64,000 bases of DNA from Bolinopsis microptera (GCF_026151205.1 NC_087073.1:1238001-1302000), one strand, 5' to 3'. Shown: positions 10,206 to 21,225, numbered from the stretch's first letter. Notes: generated by a model from the letters alone, not told the origin. Numbers and translations are program-made.

Positions 10206-13175
10206 TGTATGATTGGAGAAAGAGGAGGATCTAGGAGGAGGATGACCCAGGAGGAGGACTCAGGAGGAGAAGGAGGAGGATGAGGACTCAGGAAGAGGAC
10301 TCAGGAGGACTGAGAAGGAGGAGGACTGAGGATGGTTGTGGAGGATGGCTGAGGAGGATGGCTGAGGAGGATGACTGAGGAGGAGGATCTAGGAGGAGAA
10401 GGACCCAGGAGGAGGAGGACCCAGGAGGAGGACTCAGGAGGAGGAGGAGGAGGACTCAGGAGGAGGACTCAGGAAGAGGACTGAGGAGGACAGAGAAGGA
10501 GGAGGACTGAGGAGTACTGAGGAGGATGGCTGAGGAGGATGACTGAGGAGGATGACTGAGGAGGATGACTGAGAGGGAGGAGGAAGAGAAGAAGGACTGA
10601 GGAGAAGGAGAAGGAGGAGGACCTAGGAGGATCAGGATGAGGACCCAGGAGGAGGACTCAGGAGGAAGAGGAAGAGGACTCAGGAGGACTGAAAGGGAAG
10701 AGGACTGAGGAGAACTGAGGAGGAGGAGGACTGAATAGGAGGAGGAGGGGGACTGGGGGAGGACTGAGGATGAAGAAGACTGACGAGAAGGATGAGGAGG
10801 AGGACTGAGGACTGAGGAGGATGAAGAGGAGGAAGACCCAGGAGGAGGAGGGATGAGGACTGAGGAGGACTGAGGAGGATGGCTGAGGAGGATGGCTGAG
10901 GAGGATGACTGAGAGGGAGGAGGAGGAAGAGGACTGAGGAGGAGTAGGACTGAGGAGGAGAAAGAGGAGGACCTAGGAGGAGGTGGACACAGAAGGAGGA
11001 CTCAGGAGGAGGAGGAGATCTCAGGAAGAGGACTGAGGAGGACTGAGAAGGACTGAGGAGGAGAAGGAGAAGGTGGAGGAACTAAGAGGAGGATGAACCA
11101 GGAGGAGGACTCAGGAGGAGGACTCAGGAGGAATGAGAAGGAGGAGGACTCAGGAGAACTGATGAGGAGGAGGAGGAGGATTGAATAGGAGGAGGAGGGG
11201 GACTGGGGAGGACTGAGGAGGAGGAGGACTGACGAGAAGGATGAGGAGGAGGACTGAGGACTGAGGAGGATGAGGAGGAGGAAGACCCAGGAGGAGGAGG
11301 GATGAGGACTGAGGAGGACTGAGGAGGATGGCTCAGGAGGAAGGCTGAGGAGGATGACTGAGAGGGAGGAGGAGGAAGAGGACTGAGGAGGAGGAGTAGG
11401 ACTGAGGAGGAGAAAGAGGAGGACCTAGGAGAAGGAGGACCCAGAAGGAGGACTCAGGAGGAGGAGGAGATCTCAGGAAGAGGACTGAGGAGGACTGAGA
11501 GGGAGGAGGACTGAGGAGTACTGAGAGGGAGGAGGACTCAGGAGTACTGAAGAGGATGACTGAGGAGGAGGAGGAGAAGGAGAAAGACTGAGGAGGAGAA
11601 GGAGAAGGTGGAGGAACTAAGAGGAGGATGAACCAGGAGGAGGACTCAGGAGGAAGAGAAGAGGACTCAGGAGGAGGACTTAGGAGGAATGAGAAGGAGG
11701 AGGACTGAGGAGAGCTAAGGAGGAGGAGGAGGACTGAATAGGAAGAGGAGGGGGACTGGGGAGGACTGAGGAGGAGGAGGACTGACGAGAAGGATGAGGA
11801 GGAGGACTGAGGACTGAGGAGGAAGAGGAGGAGGATGAAGAGGAGGAGGATGAAGAGAAGGAAGAAGACCCAGGAGGAGGAGGACTGAAGAGGAGGATGA
11901 GGATGAGGACTGAGGAGGAGGAGGAGGACTGAGGAGGACTGAGGAGGATGGCTGAGGAGGATGACTGAGAGGGAGGAGGAGGAGGACTGAGGAGGAGGAA
12001 GAGAAGGACTGAGGAGGAGAAGGAGGAGGACCTAGGAGGAGGAGGACCCAGGAGGAGGACTCAGGAGGAGGACTCAGGAGGAGGACTCAGGAGGAGGATG
12101 AGGACTCAGGAGAAGGACTCAGGAAAACTGAGGAGGAGGAGGAGTGAATAGAAGAAGGAGGGGGAGGACCTAGGAGGAGGAGGACCCAGAAGGAGGACTG
12201 AGGTCCTGAGGAGGAGGAGGAGAACTCAGGAAGAGGACTGAGGAGGACTGAGAAGGAGGAGGACTGAGGAGTACTGATGAGGATGACTGAGGAGGAGGAG
12301 GAGGAAAAGAAGGACTGAGGAGGAGAAGGAGAAGGTGGAGGAACTAGGAGGAGGATGAACCAGGAGGAGGACTCAGGAGGAAGAGGGGAAGTACTCAGGA
12401 GGAGGACTTAGGAGGAATGAGAAGGAGGAGGACTGAGGAGAACTGAGGAGGAGGAGGAGGACTGAATAGGAAGAGGAGGAGGGGGACTGGGGAGGACTGA
12501 GGAAGAGGAGGAGGATGAAGAGGACCCAGGAGGAGGAGGACTGAAGAGGAGGATGAGGACTGAGGAGGAGGAGGAGGACTGAGGAGGATGGCTGAGGAGG
12601 ATGACTGAGAGGGAGGAGGAGGACTGAGGAGGAGGAGGAGAAGGACTGAGGAGGAGAAGGAGGAGGACCTAGGAGGAGGAGTACTGATGAGGAGGACTGA
12701 TGAGGATGGCTGAGGAGGATGGCTGAGGAGGATGGCTGAGGAGGATGGTTGAGGAGCACGGCTGAGGAGGATGGCTGAGGAGGATGACTGAGGAGGATGA
12801 CTGAGAGGGAGGAGGAGGAGGAGAAGGACTGAGGAGGAGGAGGAGAAGGAGGAGGACCTAGGAAGAGGAGGACTCAGGAAGAGGAGGAGGACTTACAAGG
12901 AGGAGGACTGAGGAGAACTGAGGAGGAGGAGGATGAGGACTGAATAGGAGGAGGATGGGGACTGGGGGAGGACTGAGGAGGAGGGGGACTTGGGGAGGAC
13001 TGATGAGGAGGAGCAAGACTGACGAGAAGGATGAGGAGGAGGACTGAGGAGGAGGACTGATGATTGAGGAGGAAGAGGAGGATGATGAAGAGGAGAAGGA
13101 GGACCCAGGAGGAGGAGGACCCAGGAGGTCCGGAGGAGGAACCAGGAGGAGGACCAAGGTCCCAGGAGGAAGACT

Positions 13176-13710
13176 CCGGTAAAATTTGTTGCGTTTGTGT
13201 TAAGATTTTAGATTTGATTAATATGAATAAGTTCTTTACGATTATCTATAATGTAATTTGATAACCGGTATTGTAAACCAGTATTTTAATGTAAAACTGT
13301 TATTTTTCATTTGCAATGATGCAAGTGCGAAGAACACTGCCATCTCCACGGAACTACTGCTGTAAAGAGGTTTGTAAAATTCTTGACCGTATTATTTTCA
13401 TCCCTTCAACCGTACCAATATGATGATGTTAAGATTAGTTCATACTATATAGCTCTATAGGTCAAAGTTCTGTCCTAACCAGTAGTCCTTATTAATCGCC
13501 TTCCATACTCATACAACCGCCGCCGCCTTACTTAGGGTAAGCGAACTTTCGCTATGATAATTTATTCATGTTGTTGTTCACATTTAATACACTATATTAC
13601 CATATCCTTTTTTACTTGTTTTACTTGGTTATCGTCCAGATATAAATTCACCTAAATTTCTTAAGTCGATAATTGCAAGAGAATATCCTGTCCTAAAATG
13701 TATCTTGTAC
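13176..13710. other. Non-repetitive spacer, no gene seen
   Basis: About 530 bp of ordinary AT-rich sequence between the purine tract and the transposon end at 13711. I found no ORF of note and no RNA signature. Confidence 0.5.
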
Positions 13711-13990
13711 TATAGGGCCTGTCATGATATCATGGATCGCTTAAGTTCCACGAGGATCTTGTAGTCCTCATAATTCTGCGGCCTCTATGGATCGTCATCT
13801 TGCACAAATCTTTAAGACCCTTGTGAGTTTGGCATGTGAAAATTAGCAGCCTTCAAGACATGAATTGGGCTAGCAAGGTGTCGTACGTCACCTCAAGATC
13901 GGGTGACAGGGGGCTGACCAGGCCAGAACCCAGTTGATTGTACTGTCACGTGATTATGAGCCTGAGGTCACGTGACTATGACGTCACCAG
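13711..13990 (+). mobile_element. Left terminal repeat of the long-TIR transposon family
   Basis: It begins TAGGGCCTGTCATGATATC, as the complete element at 27134 does, and stays similar for about 280 bp. Two TCACGTGA boxes (13946-13953, 13968-13975) and a CRE-like TGACGTCA (13979-13986) are included. After CACCAGAGCT it switches to other internal sequence (TTTCAAGCTCTCTTTG), so this is a different subfamily sharing only the outer TIR. No right end of this copy was found. Confidence 0.7.
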
Positions 13991-15264
13991 AGCTTTCAAG
14001 CTCTCTTTGACTTTGTTCCATATCCAATATTTAATGCTTACTTTATGCTTACAAGCACTAACTGATGTTTGTCGCCAATCTACTTTAAGTTCATACCAAC
14101 GATCAAATTTTAAACATTTTTAAAAAAATGACAATGACTAGTGTATGTAGTACAAAGATGCTGATATCCTGGTACGCACAAAAAATCTACTTTGGCAATA
14201 GTTTCAGATACATTTCTATTTGATCTTCACAGTTTGAAGCTTTTGCGACTAGCGATGTAGCAGGACTAACGATGTAGTAATTATTCTACTAATAATATTC
14301 ATCCTCTTTATTTCAATATAATTTGTCTCAAGAAATAATATTTAGACATTAAACGGAGAATTTTTTGATGCTAAAGGGCTGAGTCAGAGCCTAGAGGTTC
14401 ACTGGGACCGGGGGAGAGAAAGCCTTGTGCAAAATGATCTAACACTGTGGGTGGATATCTTCATGGCTAATGTGAATAAGGTAATTCTTGTATAGTAGCT
14501 GTGCAACTGATTACTGTCTGATGGAGGGTGAGGGGGTCTTAAACGGCTGAAAGTTGGGTTATATTGAAACGTCGATGACCGCATCAGCCAACTCATATTA
14601 TTATTTCGATCGTCCAAAAGACTCAAAAAAAGGTTTTAAATAAACACTGGGGGGGGGGGGGGGGGGGGGGGGCGAACACTTATCCCCAACATAACCCGGC
14701 CGGGGCTAACTATGACTCTGACTTCAATCCTAGCCCTGTTGTAAATCATAAACTTCTCCAACTTGACCAGGATTCTTTTTTAACCGTGGCCTAAGTGTCC
14801 CTAGGTTCCCTTCATGAAAATGGCAAATATACCTGAGATCCTGATCGCCTCTATATCGCCTGTTGAATGTGTTGTTTGGGTTTTGGAGTGGTCACCATTG
14901 CTAGGAGCTTTACCCTCATGACTATTGATGGGCACTGTGCTCTTCTCTTTTCATCTATAAGTATAATCATATTATCTTCGACTTAAGTATTAACTATATA
15001 GTTAGTGTTACAAGGGGTGAAGCGCCTTGTTACTTTTTTTATTTTTTTTTATTTGAAAATTCAATTAATCATTAAATATATAAATTAAGAGTCACATTTC
15101 AGCCATGCAAAATTACAATGACATATTTTGATATACTAATTGATAAATGGTACTGCAATATAAGTTGCTTAATGTTTGGCCGGATGACAACTAACGAGAA
15201 AAATAAACTTGATTACATAATAATTAATTCGGCTGAACTAACACATAGCAAGAGCCACATTAAC
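13866..15264. repeat. 1.4-kb repeat R, copy A
   Basis: Copies A and B (15265-17353) are direct tandem copies joined at ...ATTAACGTTGG|GTTAGCAAGG. Both contain the inner part of the TIR with the E-boxes, a G run (24 G at 14649-14672), and an AT-rich end that recurs alone at 43205-43455. A 75-residue minus-strand ORF (14399-14626) recurs in copy B with few changes, but it resembles no family I know and the high overall identity explains it. This is likely an internal tandem duplication of a non-autonomous transposon. Confidence 0.8.
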
Positions 15265-15549
15265 GTTGGGTTAGCAAGGTGTCGTACGTCACCTCAAGAT
15301 CGGGTGACAGGGGGCTGACCAGGCCAAAACCCAATTGATTGGGTCTGAGGTCACGTGATTATGAGCCTGAGGTCACGTGACTATGACGTCACCAGAGCTT
15401 TCAAGCTCTCTTTGACTTTGTTCCATATCCAATATTTAATGCTTACTTTATGCTTACAAGCACTAACTGATGTTTGTCACCAAATTACTTGAAGTTCATA
15501 CCAACGATCAAATTTTAAACATTTAAAAAAAAATGACAATGACTAGTGT

Positions 15550-15916
15550 TTGTGTATGTATTCTGTGTAAAATTATCTTTATCCCGGTTGTTGCGACTAG
15601 TAAAAATGCTCTTATTAGGGAAAGGAGATTACTCGACGTTTCAATGTAACTACATCGTATTCATGATCTCAAATTATTTTTTACATAGTAGTGTTGAAAG
15701 TATTAAAAGTTTTAATGAGTTTTAATACTTTCAACACTACTATATAACAAATAATTTGAGATCATGAATACGATGTAGTTACATTGAAACGTCGAGTAAT
15801 CTCCTTTCCCTAATAAGAGCATTTTTACTTGTCGCAACAAGCGGGATAAAGATAATTTTACACAGAATACATTAAAACAATGCGACTCATAAATAATACT
15901 CCAATCCGGATTTTAC
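15550..15916. mobile_element. 367-bp foldback insertion with 8-bp target duplication
   Basis: It is absent from copy A. ACTAGTGT is present on both sides (15542-15549, 15917-15924), an 8-bp duplication. Inside, arms of about 147 bp (15561-15707 and 15720-15867) are nearly perfect inverted repeats around a short AT centre. Each arm has the order ATGTAGTTACAT hairpin then TGAAACGTCG, reminiscent of motifs near PLE ends. No transposase is present. An 8-bp duplication fits hAT-like insertion, but the extreme ends do not form a clear TIR. Confidence 0.75.
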
Positions 15917-16773
15917 ACTAGTGTATGTAGTACAAATATGCTGATATCCTGGTACGCACAAAAAATCTACTTTGGCAATAGTTTCAGATACATTTCTATT
16001 TGATCTTCACAGTTTGAAGCTTTTGCGACTAGCGATGTAGCAGGACTAACGATGTAGTAATTATTCTACTAATAATATTCATCCTGTTTATTTAAATATA
16101 ATTTGTCTCAAGAAATAATATTTAGACATTAAACGGAAAATTGTTTGATGCTAAGGGGCTGAGTCAGAGCCTAGAGGTTCACTGGGACCGGGGGAGAGAA
16201 AGCCTTGTGCAAAATGATCTAACATTGTGGGTGGATATCTTCATGGCTATTGTGAATAAGGTAATTCTTGTATAGTAGCTGTGCAACTGATTACTGTCTG
16301 ATGGAGGGTGAGGGGGTCTTAAACGGCTGAAAGTTGGGTTATATTGAAACGTCGATGACCGCATCAGCCAACTCATATTATTATTTCGATCGTCCAAAAG
16401 ACTCAAAAAAAGGTTTTAAATAAACACTGGGGGGGGGGGGGGGGGCCGAACACTTATCCCCAACCATAACCCGGCCGGGGCTAACTATGACTCTGACTTC
16501 AATCCTAGCCCTGTTGTAAATCATAAACTTCTCCAACTTGACCAGGATTCTTTTTTAACCGTGGCTTAGGTGTCCCTAGGTTCCCTTCATGAAAATGGCA
16601 AATATACCTGAGATCCTGATCGCCTCTATATCTCCTGTTGAATGTTTTGTTTGGGTTTTGGAGTGGTCGCCATTGCTAGGAGCTTTACCCTCATGACTAT
16701 TGATGGGCACTGTGCTCTTCTCTTTTCATCTATAAGTATAATCATATTATCTTCGACTTAAGTATTAACTATA

Positions 16774-17082
16774 CTAGCAGGAACCCGTATAACCCTAAAA
16801 TGGTGTCAAGACTCAAGAGACTAAAATAATTATTACCTATTTAATTCGCGTTTTTGACACCACTTGGGGGTCCAAATTTTGGGCTCTAAAACTCCTATTC
16901 CTTGGTTATTTTTTCATGCTGATTTGAAGGCCATTAAAGCATTTGACCCAATCAAAAAAGTTTCAGTTGTATATCTTTTACGGTTTTTGCGGAATGTCGC
17001 GTTAAAGTTGATGCCGTGGTGTCAGTAAAATGGCACGGATAAACACATCCATATATATCGTCTCGCTTTATATATAGTAAGA
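16774..17082 (-). mobile_element. Non-autonomous Helitron-like insertion
   Basis: Copy A shows the empty site. The 309-bp insert lies between host A and T with no target duplication. On the minus strand it starts TCTTACTATATATAAAG and ends GGGTTCCTGCTAG, which fits the 5'-TC...CTRR-3' Helitron rule with an A|T target. A truncated relative of the 3' end is at 28160. No Rep/Helicase is encoded. Confidence 0.7.
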
Positions 17083-17588
17083 TAGTTAGTGTTACAAGGG
17101 GTGAAGCGCCTTGTTATTATTATTGTTTTTTTAATTTGAAAATTTAATTAATCATTATATATATAAATTAAGCGTTACATTTCAGCCATGCAAAATTACA
17201 ATGACATATTTTGATATACTAATTGATAAATGGTACTGCAATATAAGTTGCTTAATGTTTGGCCGGATGACAACTAACGAGAAAAATAAACTTGATTACA
17301 TAATAATTAATTCGGCTGAACTAACACATAGCAAGAGCCACATTAACGTTGGGGCCGTCTACTAAATTTGAATGACAAACATTAACAAGAAATCAAACAT
17401 ATCATAAATAATTATAAGGATTTTGTTCTATACAATTCCGTCACAACTGATAAAGAAAAAAGAAAGGGACAAGCAGATAGGAAATTGGACGGACAGAATT
17501 GTAACCAACAAAAACACAGACTCATAAGACTGATGAGCTAATCTGGCCAGACTGTATCGGCAGCCCAGAGGTACTTGATCAGTTTGGC

Positions 17589-17856
17589 CTAAAAAGTAGA
17601 AATCCGCTCTGGCTGCCGGATACATACTGGTAGACTATTCCAATTCAGCATAGATCTATGAAAGAAGCTATTTCGGAAGGCATCCGAGCAGGGCACAGTG
17701 GTACTCATGTAAGTTGAAGTATCCGACCTATCAATTATTTGAGCATTGTGCCTAGTGTATCGGGTGCCCTCTGGACGGCATAGGACTATATATGTAGGGA
17801 GCGAAACTGGAATTATGCTATTCACTATTTTATAGAAGGTCATAAGATTGTTATAA
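17589..17856 (-). pseudogene. LINE RT C-terminal domain (part 2 of a split copy)
   Basis: The minus strand encodes MTFYKIVNSIIPV...RYTRHN and then LNWNSLPVCIRQPERISTF. This is the classic C-terminus of CR1/Jockey-type LINE proteins (YNTR and WNSLP-x-F motifs). Its frame continues exactly from the upstream part at 20067: the two are separated by the 2.2-kb insertion and share the 13-bp duplication AAGATTGTTATAA. The 3' UTR probably continues to about 17367. Confidence 0.85.
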
Positions 17857-18059
17857 GCCCCACGAAAAACCTCACCGAACCTCCACGCGGTGTGGGGTGG
17901 GTGGCTCGAACGGGAGGTGCATGGGTGTTTCTAACCTATGCAAAGGAAGGGACTAGCCATCTCTACAACAAGGAAAGGCTCTAATAGCCTCTACTAACCT
18001 TAGAACCGCAGCATAACCGCTTTTCCCACAGGCAAATAACACCTTCCGCAGGAAACTAA

Positions 18060-18185
18060 CACGCTCACAGGCCCCCACATGACGTGTAACCCCAGGATTT
18101 GGTTTTGTATCAGACACTGAAAACAACGATAGAGGAGCGGTCTACACGCTCACAGGCTACCATGTCTCGTGTAACCCCAGGATTT
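18060..18185 (+). repeat. First part of the ~45-bp CACGCTCACAGGCTACC array
   Basis: Units near CACGCTCACAGG, CATGTCTCGTGTAACCCCAGG and TTTGGTTTTG..., with the AACAACGATAGAGGAGCGG module also found in the second part. The array is interrupted by the minisatellite/telomere-like block that follows. Confidence 0.8.
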
Positions 18186-18189
18186 GACG

Positions 18190-18511
18190 GTACCGCGACA
18201 ATTGACCCCCCGACAATTGACCCCCCGACAATTGACCCCCCGACAATTGACCCCCCGACAATTGACCCCCTATGTTATTACACTGGGGTCAATTGTCGCG
18301 AAATCTAGGGTTTAGTACGACAATTGACCCCCCTACAATTGACCCCCCGACAATTAACCCCCCGACAATTGACCCCCCGACAATTGACCCTCTATGTAAT
18401 TACACTGGGGTCAATTGTCGCGAAATCTAGTGCTTAGTACGACAATTGACCCCCCGACAATTGACCCCCCGACAATTGACCCCCCGACAATTGACCCCCG
18501 ACAATTGTAAT
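18190..18511 (+). repeat. ACAATTGACCCCCCG minisatellite, forward arm
   Basis: Three runs of a 15-bp unit (ACAATTGACCCCCCG) are separated by two copies of CACTGGGGTCAATTGTCGCGAAATC-type linkers. The linkers contain the inverse of the unit, so local hairpins can form. CAATTG is itself palindromic. Confidence 0.9.
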
Positions 18512-18532
18512 TAAACTGGGGTAAATTAATCG

Positions 18533-18713
18533 GGTTAGGGTTAGGGTTAGGGTTAGGGCTGGGGTTAGGGTTAGGGTTAGGGTTGGGGTTAGGGTTAGGG
18601 TCAGGGACAGCTGTTCCTGGGTCAGGGTCATGGGTCAGGGTCAGGGTCAGGGTCAGGGTCAGGGTCAGGGTCAGGGTCAGGGTCAGGGTCAGGGTCAGGG
18701 TCAGGGTCAGGGT
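18533..18713 (+). repeat. Interstitial TTAGGG block followed by TCAGGG block
   Basis: About 12 hexamers at 18533-18602 are mostly TTAGGG with a few CTGGGG/TTGGGG variants. After a short unique bridge, about 16 TCAGGG hexamers run to 18713. TTAGGG is the ancestral animal telomere repeat. This array is internal, so it is not an active telomere. Its strand bias gives G-quadruplex potential. Confidence 0.9.
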
Positions 18714-18735
18714 TAATTGTATTAAATTATATTTT

Positions 18736-18872
18736 CGGGGGTCAATTGTCGGGGGGTCAATTGTCGGGGGGTCAATTGTCGGGGGGTCAATTGTCGGGGG
18801 GTTAATTGTCGGGGGGTTAATTGTCGGGGGGTCAATTGTCGGGGGGTCAATTGTCGGGGGGTCAATTGTCGC
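18736..18872 (-). repeat. Minisatellite, inverted arm
   Basis: Nine units of GGGGGGTCAATTGTC are the reverse complement of the forward arm at 18190-18511. The two arms flank the TTAGGG/TCAGGG block, giving a palindromic layout of about 680 bp. Confidence 0.9.
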
Positions 18873-18877
18873 CCACC

Positions 18878-19755
18878 CGATTTGACACGTTCACAGGCTA
18901 CCATGTCTCGTGTAACCTTAGGATTTAAACACGCTCACAGGCTACCACGTCTCGTGTAACCCTAGGACTCTAACACTTAACAGACTCTAACACGCTCACA
19001 GGCTTCCACGTCTCGTGTACCCCAGGATTTGGTTTTGGATCGGACACTGAAAACAACGATAGAGGAGCGGTCTACACGCTCACAGGCTACCATGTCTCGT
19101 GTAACCCCAGGATTAGACACGTTCACAGGCTACCATGTCTCGTGTAACCCCAGTATTTGGTTTTGGATCGGACACTCAAAACAACGATAGAGGAGCGGTC
19201 TACACGCTCACAGGCTACCACGTCTCGTGTAACCCCAGGATTTAACACGCTCACAGGCTACCAAGTCTTGTGTAACCTTAGGATTTAACACGCTCACAGG
19301 CTACCACGTCTCGTGTAACCCTAGGACTCTAATACTTAACAGACTCTAACACGCTCACAGGCTTCAACGTCTCGTGTACCCTAGGATTTGGTTTTGGATC
19401 GGACAGTCAAAACAACGATAGAGGAGCGGTCTACACGCTCACAGGCTACCATGTCTCGTATAACCCCAGGGGCCAGGATTTTACACGTTCACAGGCTACC
19501 ACGCCTCGTGTACCCTAGGATTTTGTTTTGGATCGGACACTCAAAACAACGATAGAGGAGCGGTCTACACGCTCACAGGCTACCATGTCTCGTGTAACCC
19601 TAGGATTTAACACGCTCACAGGCTACGACGTCTCGTGTAGCCCTAGGACTCTAACACTTAACAGACTCTAACACGCTCACAGGCTTCCACGTCTCGTGTA
19701 CCCTAGGATTTGGTTTTTGGATCGGACACTCAAAACAACGATAGAGGAGTGCTAG
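18878..19755 (+). repeat. ~45-bp tandem array with ~300-bp higher-order period
   Basis: Units near ACACGCTCACAGGCTACC, ACGTCTCGTGTAACCC and TAGGATTT recur about 15 times. A longer module containing GATCGGACACTCAAAACAAC and GATAGAGGAGCGG recurs at roughly 150-300 bp. Variation between units is only a few substitutions each. No ORF and no CRISPR-like spacers. Confidence 0.85.
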
Positions 19756-20037
19756 TGGTCTACAGTGACGTTACAGGAACATTGCATACTCCTACGAGTT
19801 GCACTCCTACGAGTTGCATGTAGCAGGCCATGACCGTCCCTGGAAGTCCCTGTCTCCTCATCGTTAACCCGTAAGGGGTTGCACCAGGGGCGGTGGTAAC
19901 AGAACTTCAAGACTCTCGGAGTCTGTTGTCGATATCTATGTATAATATAATTATGGTATATAACTTGGGAGTCTCTCTCTCTAGCAGCAGGAGTTGGAGA
20001 ATGGGGACGCGTTGTGAAAGCCACCGCAAGGAAGGCT

Positions 20038-21170
20038 TACAGTCGACGCCGACCAATCAAAAGAAGAAGATTGTTATAAATAAACTTCTGTTTAACAGGG
20101 AGAATATTTAGTTTCTTTTGCTCTGTAGCAAGTTTATCGTCATTATAACTGGAGTAGGGTTCACCATTGATCCATTTAATAGCCCTCTTTTGGATAGCAA
20201 CAAACTGTTGAAGATGAGTTGCAGATTGAGGGGACCATATGACAGAACAATGTTCAAATATAGACCTAATTAACGCTAAATAGAACGATCTTTTCTGCCT
20301 TTTATCAGTAGTGAAATGACATGTTCTCTTAAGTAGTCCAAGTCTTTAGTTAGCTTTGGAAACAAGCGCTTTACATTGTGCACCCCAATTAAACCTAGAG
20401 TTTATTGCGACTCCTAAATCTGACTGAGAGGGCACAAAGTCAATATCACTTCCAGAAAGTTTATAGAAGAAGGTATTGAATGGCAAGTTATCCAGCACGT
20501 TTCTTTGCAGGGACACAGAGAGGGCTTTGCACTTTTGTGGGTGGAACTTCATTCGATTTCTCACTGACCAATCATACAATCTATTGATGTAATTTTGGAT
20601 TATGTGATGGTCAGGGTAACCAAGAATCTCCCTCCAAATTTTAGTGTCATCTGCATAAAGGGCGATATTGGTGCCTTCAGAGACACAGGAGAACATGTTA
20701 TTTATAAATATTACAAACAATAAAGGGCCAAGTATAAAACCTTGAGGGACACCAGACCGAACTGGTAGAGAAGAAGACGTTTGGCCTCCTATCACTACTT
20801 GTTGCTGTCGCCCCTCAAGATAGGACTTAATAAATTTAAGCATTAGTCCATCGACATTAAAAATATTCTTTAATTTACTTAAAATGAGGTCATGCGAAAC
20901 GCTATCAAAAGCTTTCGCAAAATCAAAATATATTATATCAGTCCTGGACCTGTTATTCAGTGCAAGTGCAAGATTGTCCGTGAAAGGTATCATTTGGGTT
21001 GTGCATGAATGTTTATAACAAAACCGTGTTGTCGGTCATCAAACAGATCAGAACATGCAGCGTATAATGCAGTCTTTATGCACCTTTCAAAGACTTTCAT
21101 TACAAGAGATGTTAACGAGATAGGCCTTATCGCCCTTTTTGAAGACACCTTTTCAAAATGGGTTTAAATA
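20038..21170 (-). pseudogene. LINE reverse transcriptase (CR1/Jockey-like), part 1 of a split copy
   Basis: The minus strand encodes the RT domain: RPISLTSLVMKVFERC (about 21120), FDFAKAFDSVSHD, SGVPQGFILGPLLF, ALYADDTKIW with catalytic YADD, and DLGVAINSRFNW. It continues through a thumb region to FIYNNL at 20067, where the insertion splits it. Breaks seen are a one-base frameshift near 21020 and an in-frame TAA at 20344-20346. The upstream endonuclease is missing, so the copy was 5'-truncated. The partner C-terminal part is at 17589-17856. Confidence 0.88.
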
Positions 21171-21225
21171 GCGGCAGCTATATTAATTAATGATGTATGA
21201 TTAAAGAGGCGACACAAAGAAGAAC

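Larger units (their letters stand above)
6065..13175 (+). repeat. 7-kb purine-rich GGA/GAGGA satellite-like tract
   Basis: The plus strand is almost wholly purine, built from GGA, GAGGACT and GAGGAGGAGGA blocks with recurring longer modules (for example AGGAGGACTGAGGAGG, GGACCCAGGAGGAGG). Several 200-500 bp higher-order segments recur; the blocks near 6500-6900 and 7080-7550 are nearly the same. Two foldbacks and a GGAGACATT minisatellite are embedded. The minus strand has long Ser/Pro/Leu ORFs, which follow from TCC/CCT/CTC triplets being stop-free. The strand asymmetry makes triplex (H-DNA) formation plausible. The assembled length is likely unreliable. Confidence 0.95.
15265..17353. repeat. 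1.4-kb repeat R, copy B, with two insertions
   Basis: It is collinear with copy A apart from insertions at 15550-15916 and 16774-17082. The G run is shorter (17 G at 16429-16445). TCACGTGA boxes lie at 15351-15358 and 15373-15380, with a CRE-like site at 15384-15391. The right end GTTGGGGCCGTC matches the third partial copy at 43441-43456, so it probably marks the true end of the unit. Confidence 0.8.
17857..20066. mobile_element. 2.2-kb tandem-repeat-bearing insertion in a LINE
   Basis: It is bracketed by AAGATTGTTATAA at 17844-17856 and 20067-20079. The LINE reading frame is continuous across the two sides, so this is an insertion with a 13-bp target duplication. It contains about 200 bp of non-repeated 5' sequence, a ~45-bp tandem array, an inverted pair of ACAATTGACCCCCC minisatellites around TTAGGG and TCAGGG blocks, more ~45-bp array, and about 300 bp of 3' sequence ending ATCAAAAGAAG. 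No ORF is convincing. The duplication length suggests target-primed insertion of an RNA copy, but the element class is unknown. Confidence 0.8.

Noticed and set aside
6051-13157. Many minus-strand ORFs of 60-257 codons rich in Ser, Pro and Leu
   Set aside because: They are the stop-free reading of TCC/CCT/CTC repeats opposite the GGA tract, with no start context or domain.
14399-16406. 75-codon minus-strand ORF conserved in repeat R copies A and B
   Set aside because: Conservation equals that of the surrounding repeat; no family recognised.
18533-18602. Active telomere or chromosome end
   Set aside because: The array is short, has variants, is flanked by other repeats, and lies within an insertion in a LINE.
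18434-18904. ORFs of the LTLTLTP, VRVRVRV and QLTPRQLTPR type
   Set aside because: Direct translations of the minisatellite and hexamer arrays.
18878-19755. CRISPR array
   Set aside because: Units are degenerate along their whole length, with no constant repeat/unique spacer pattern, no cas genes, and an animal genome.
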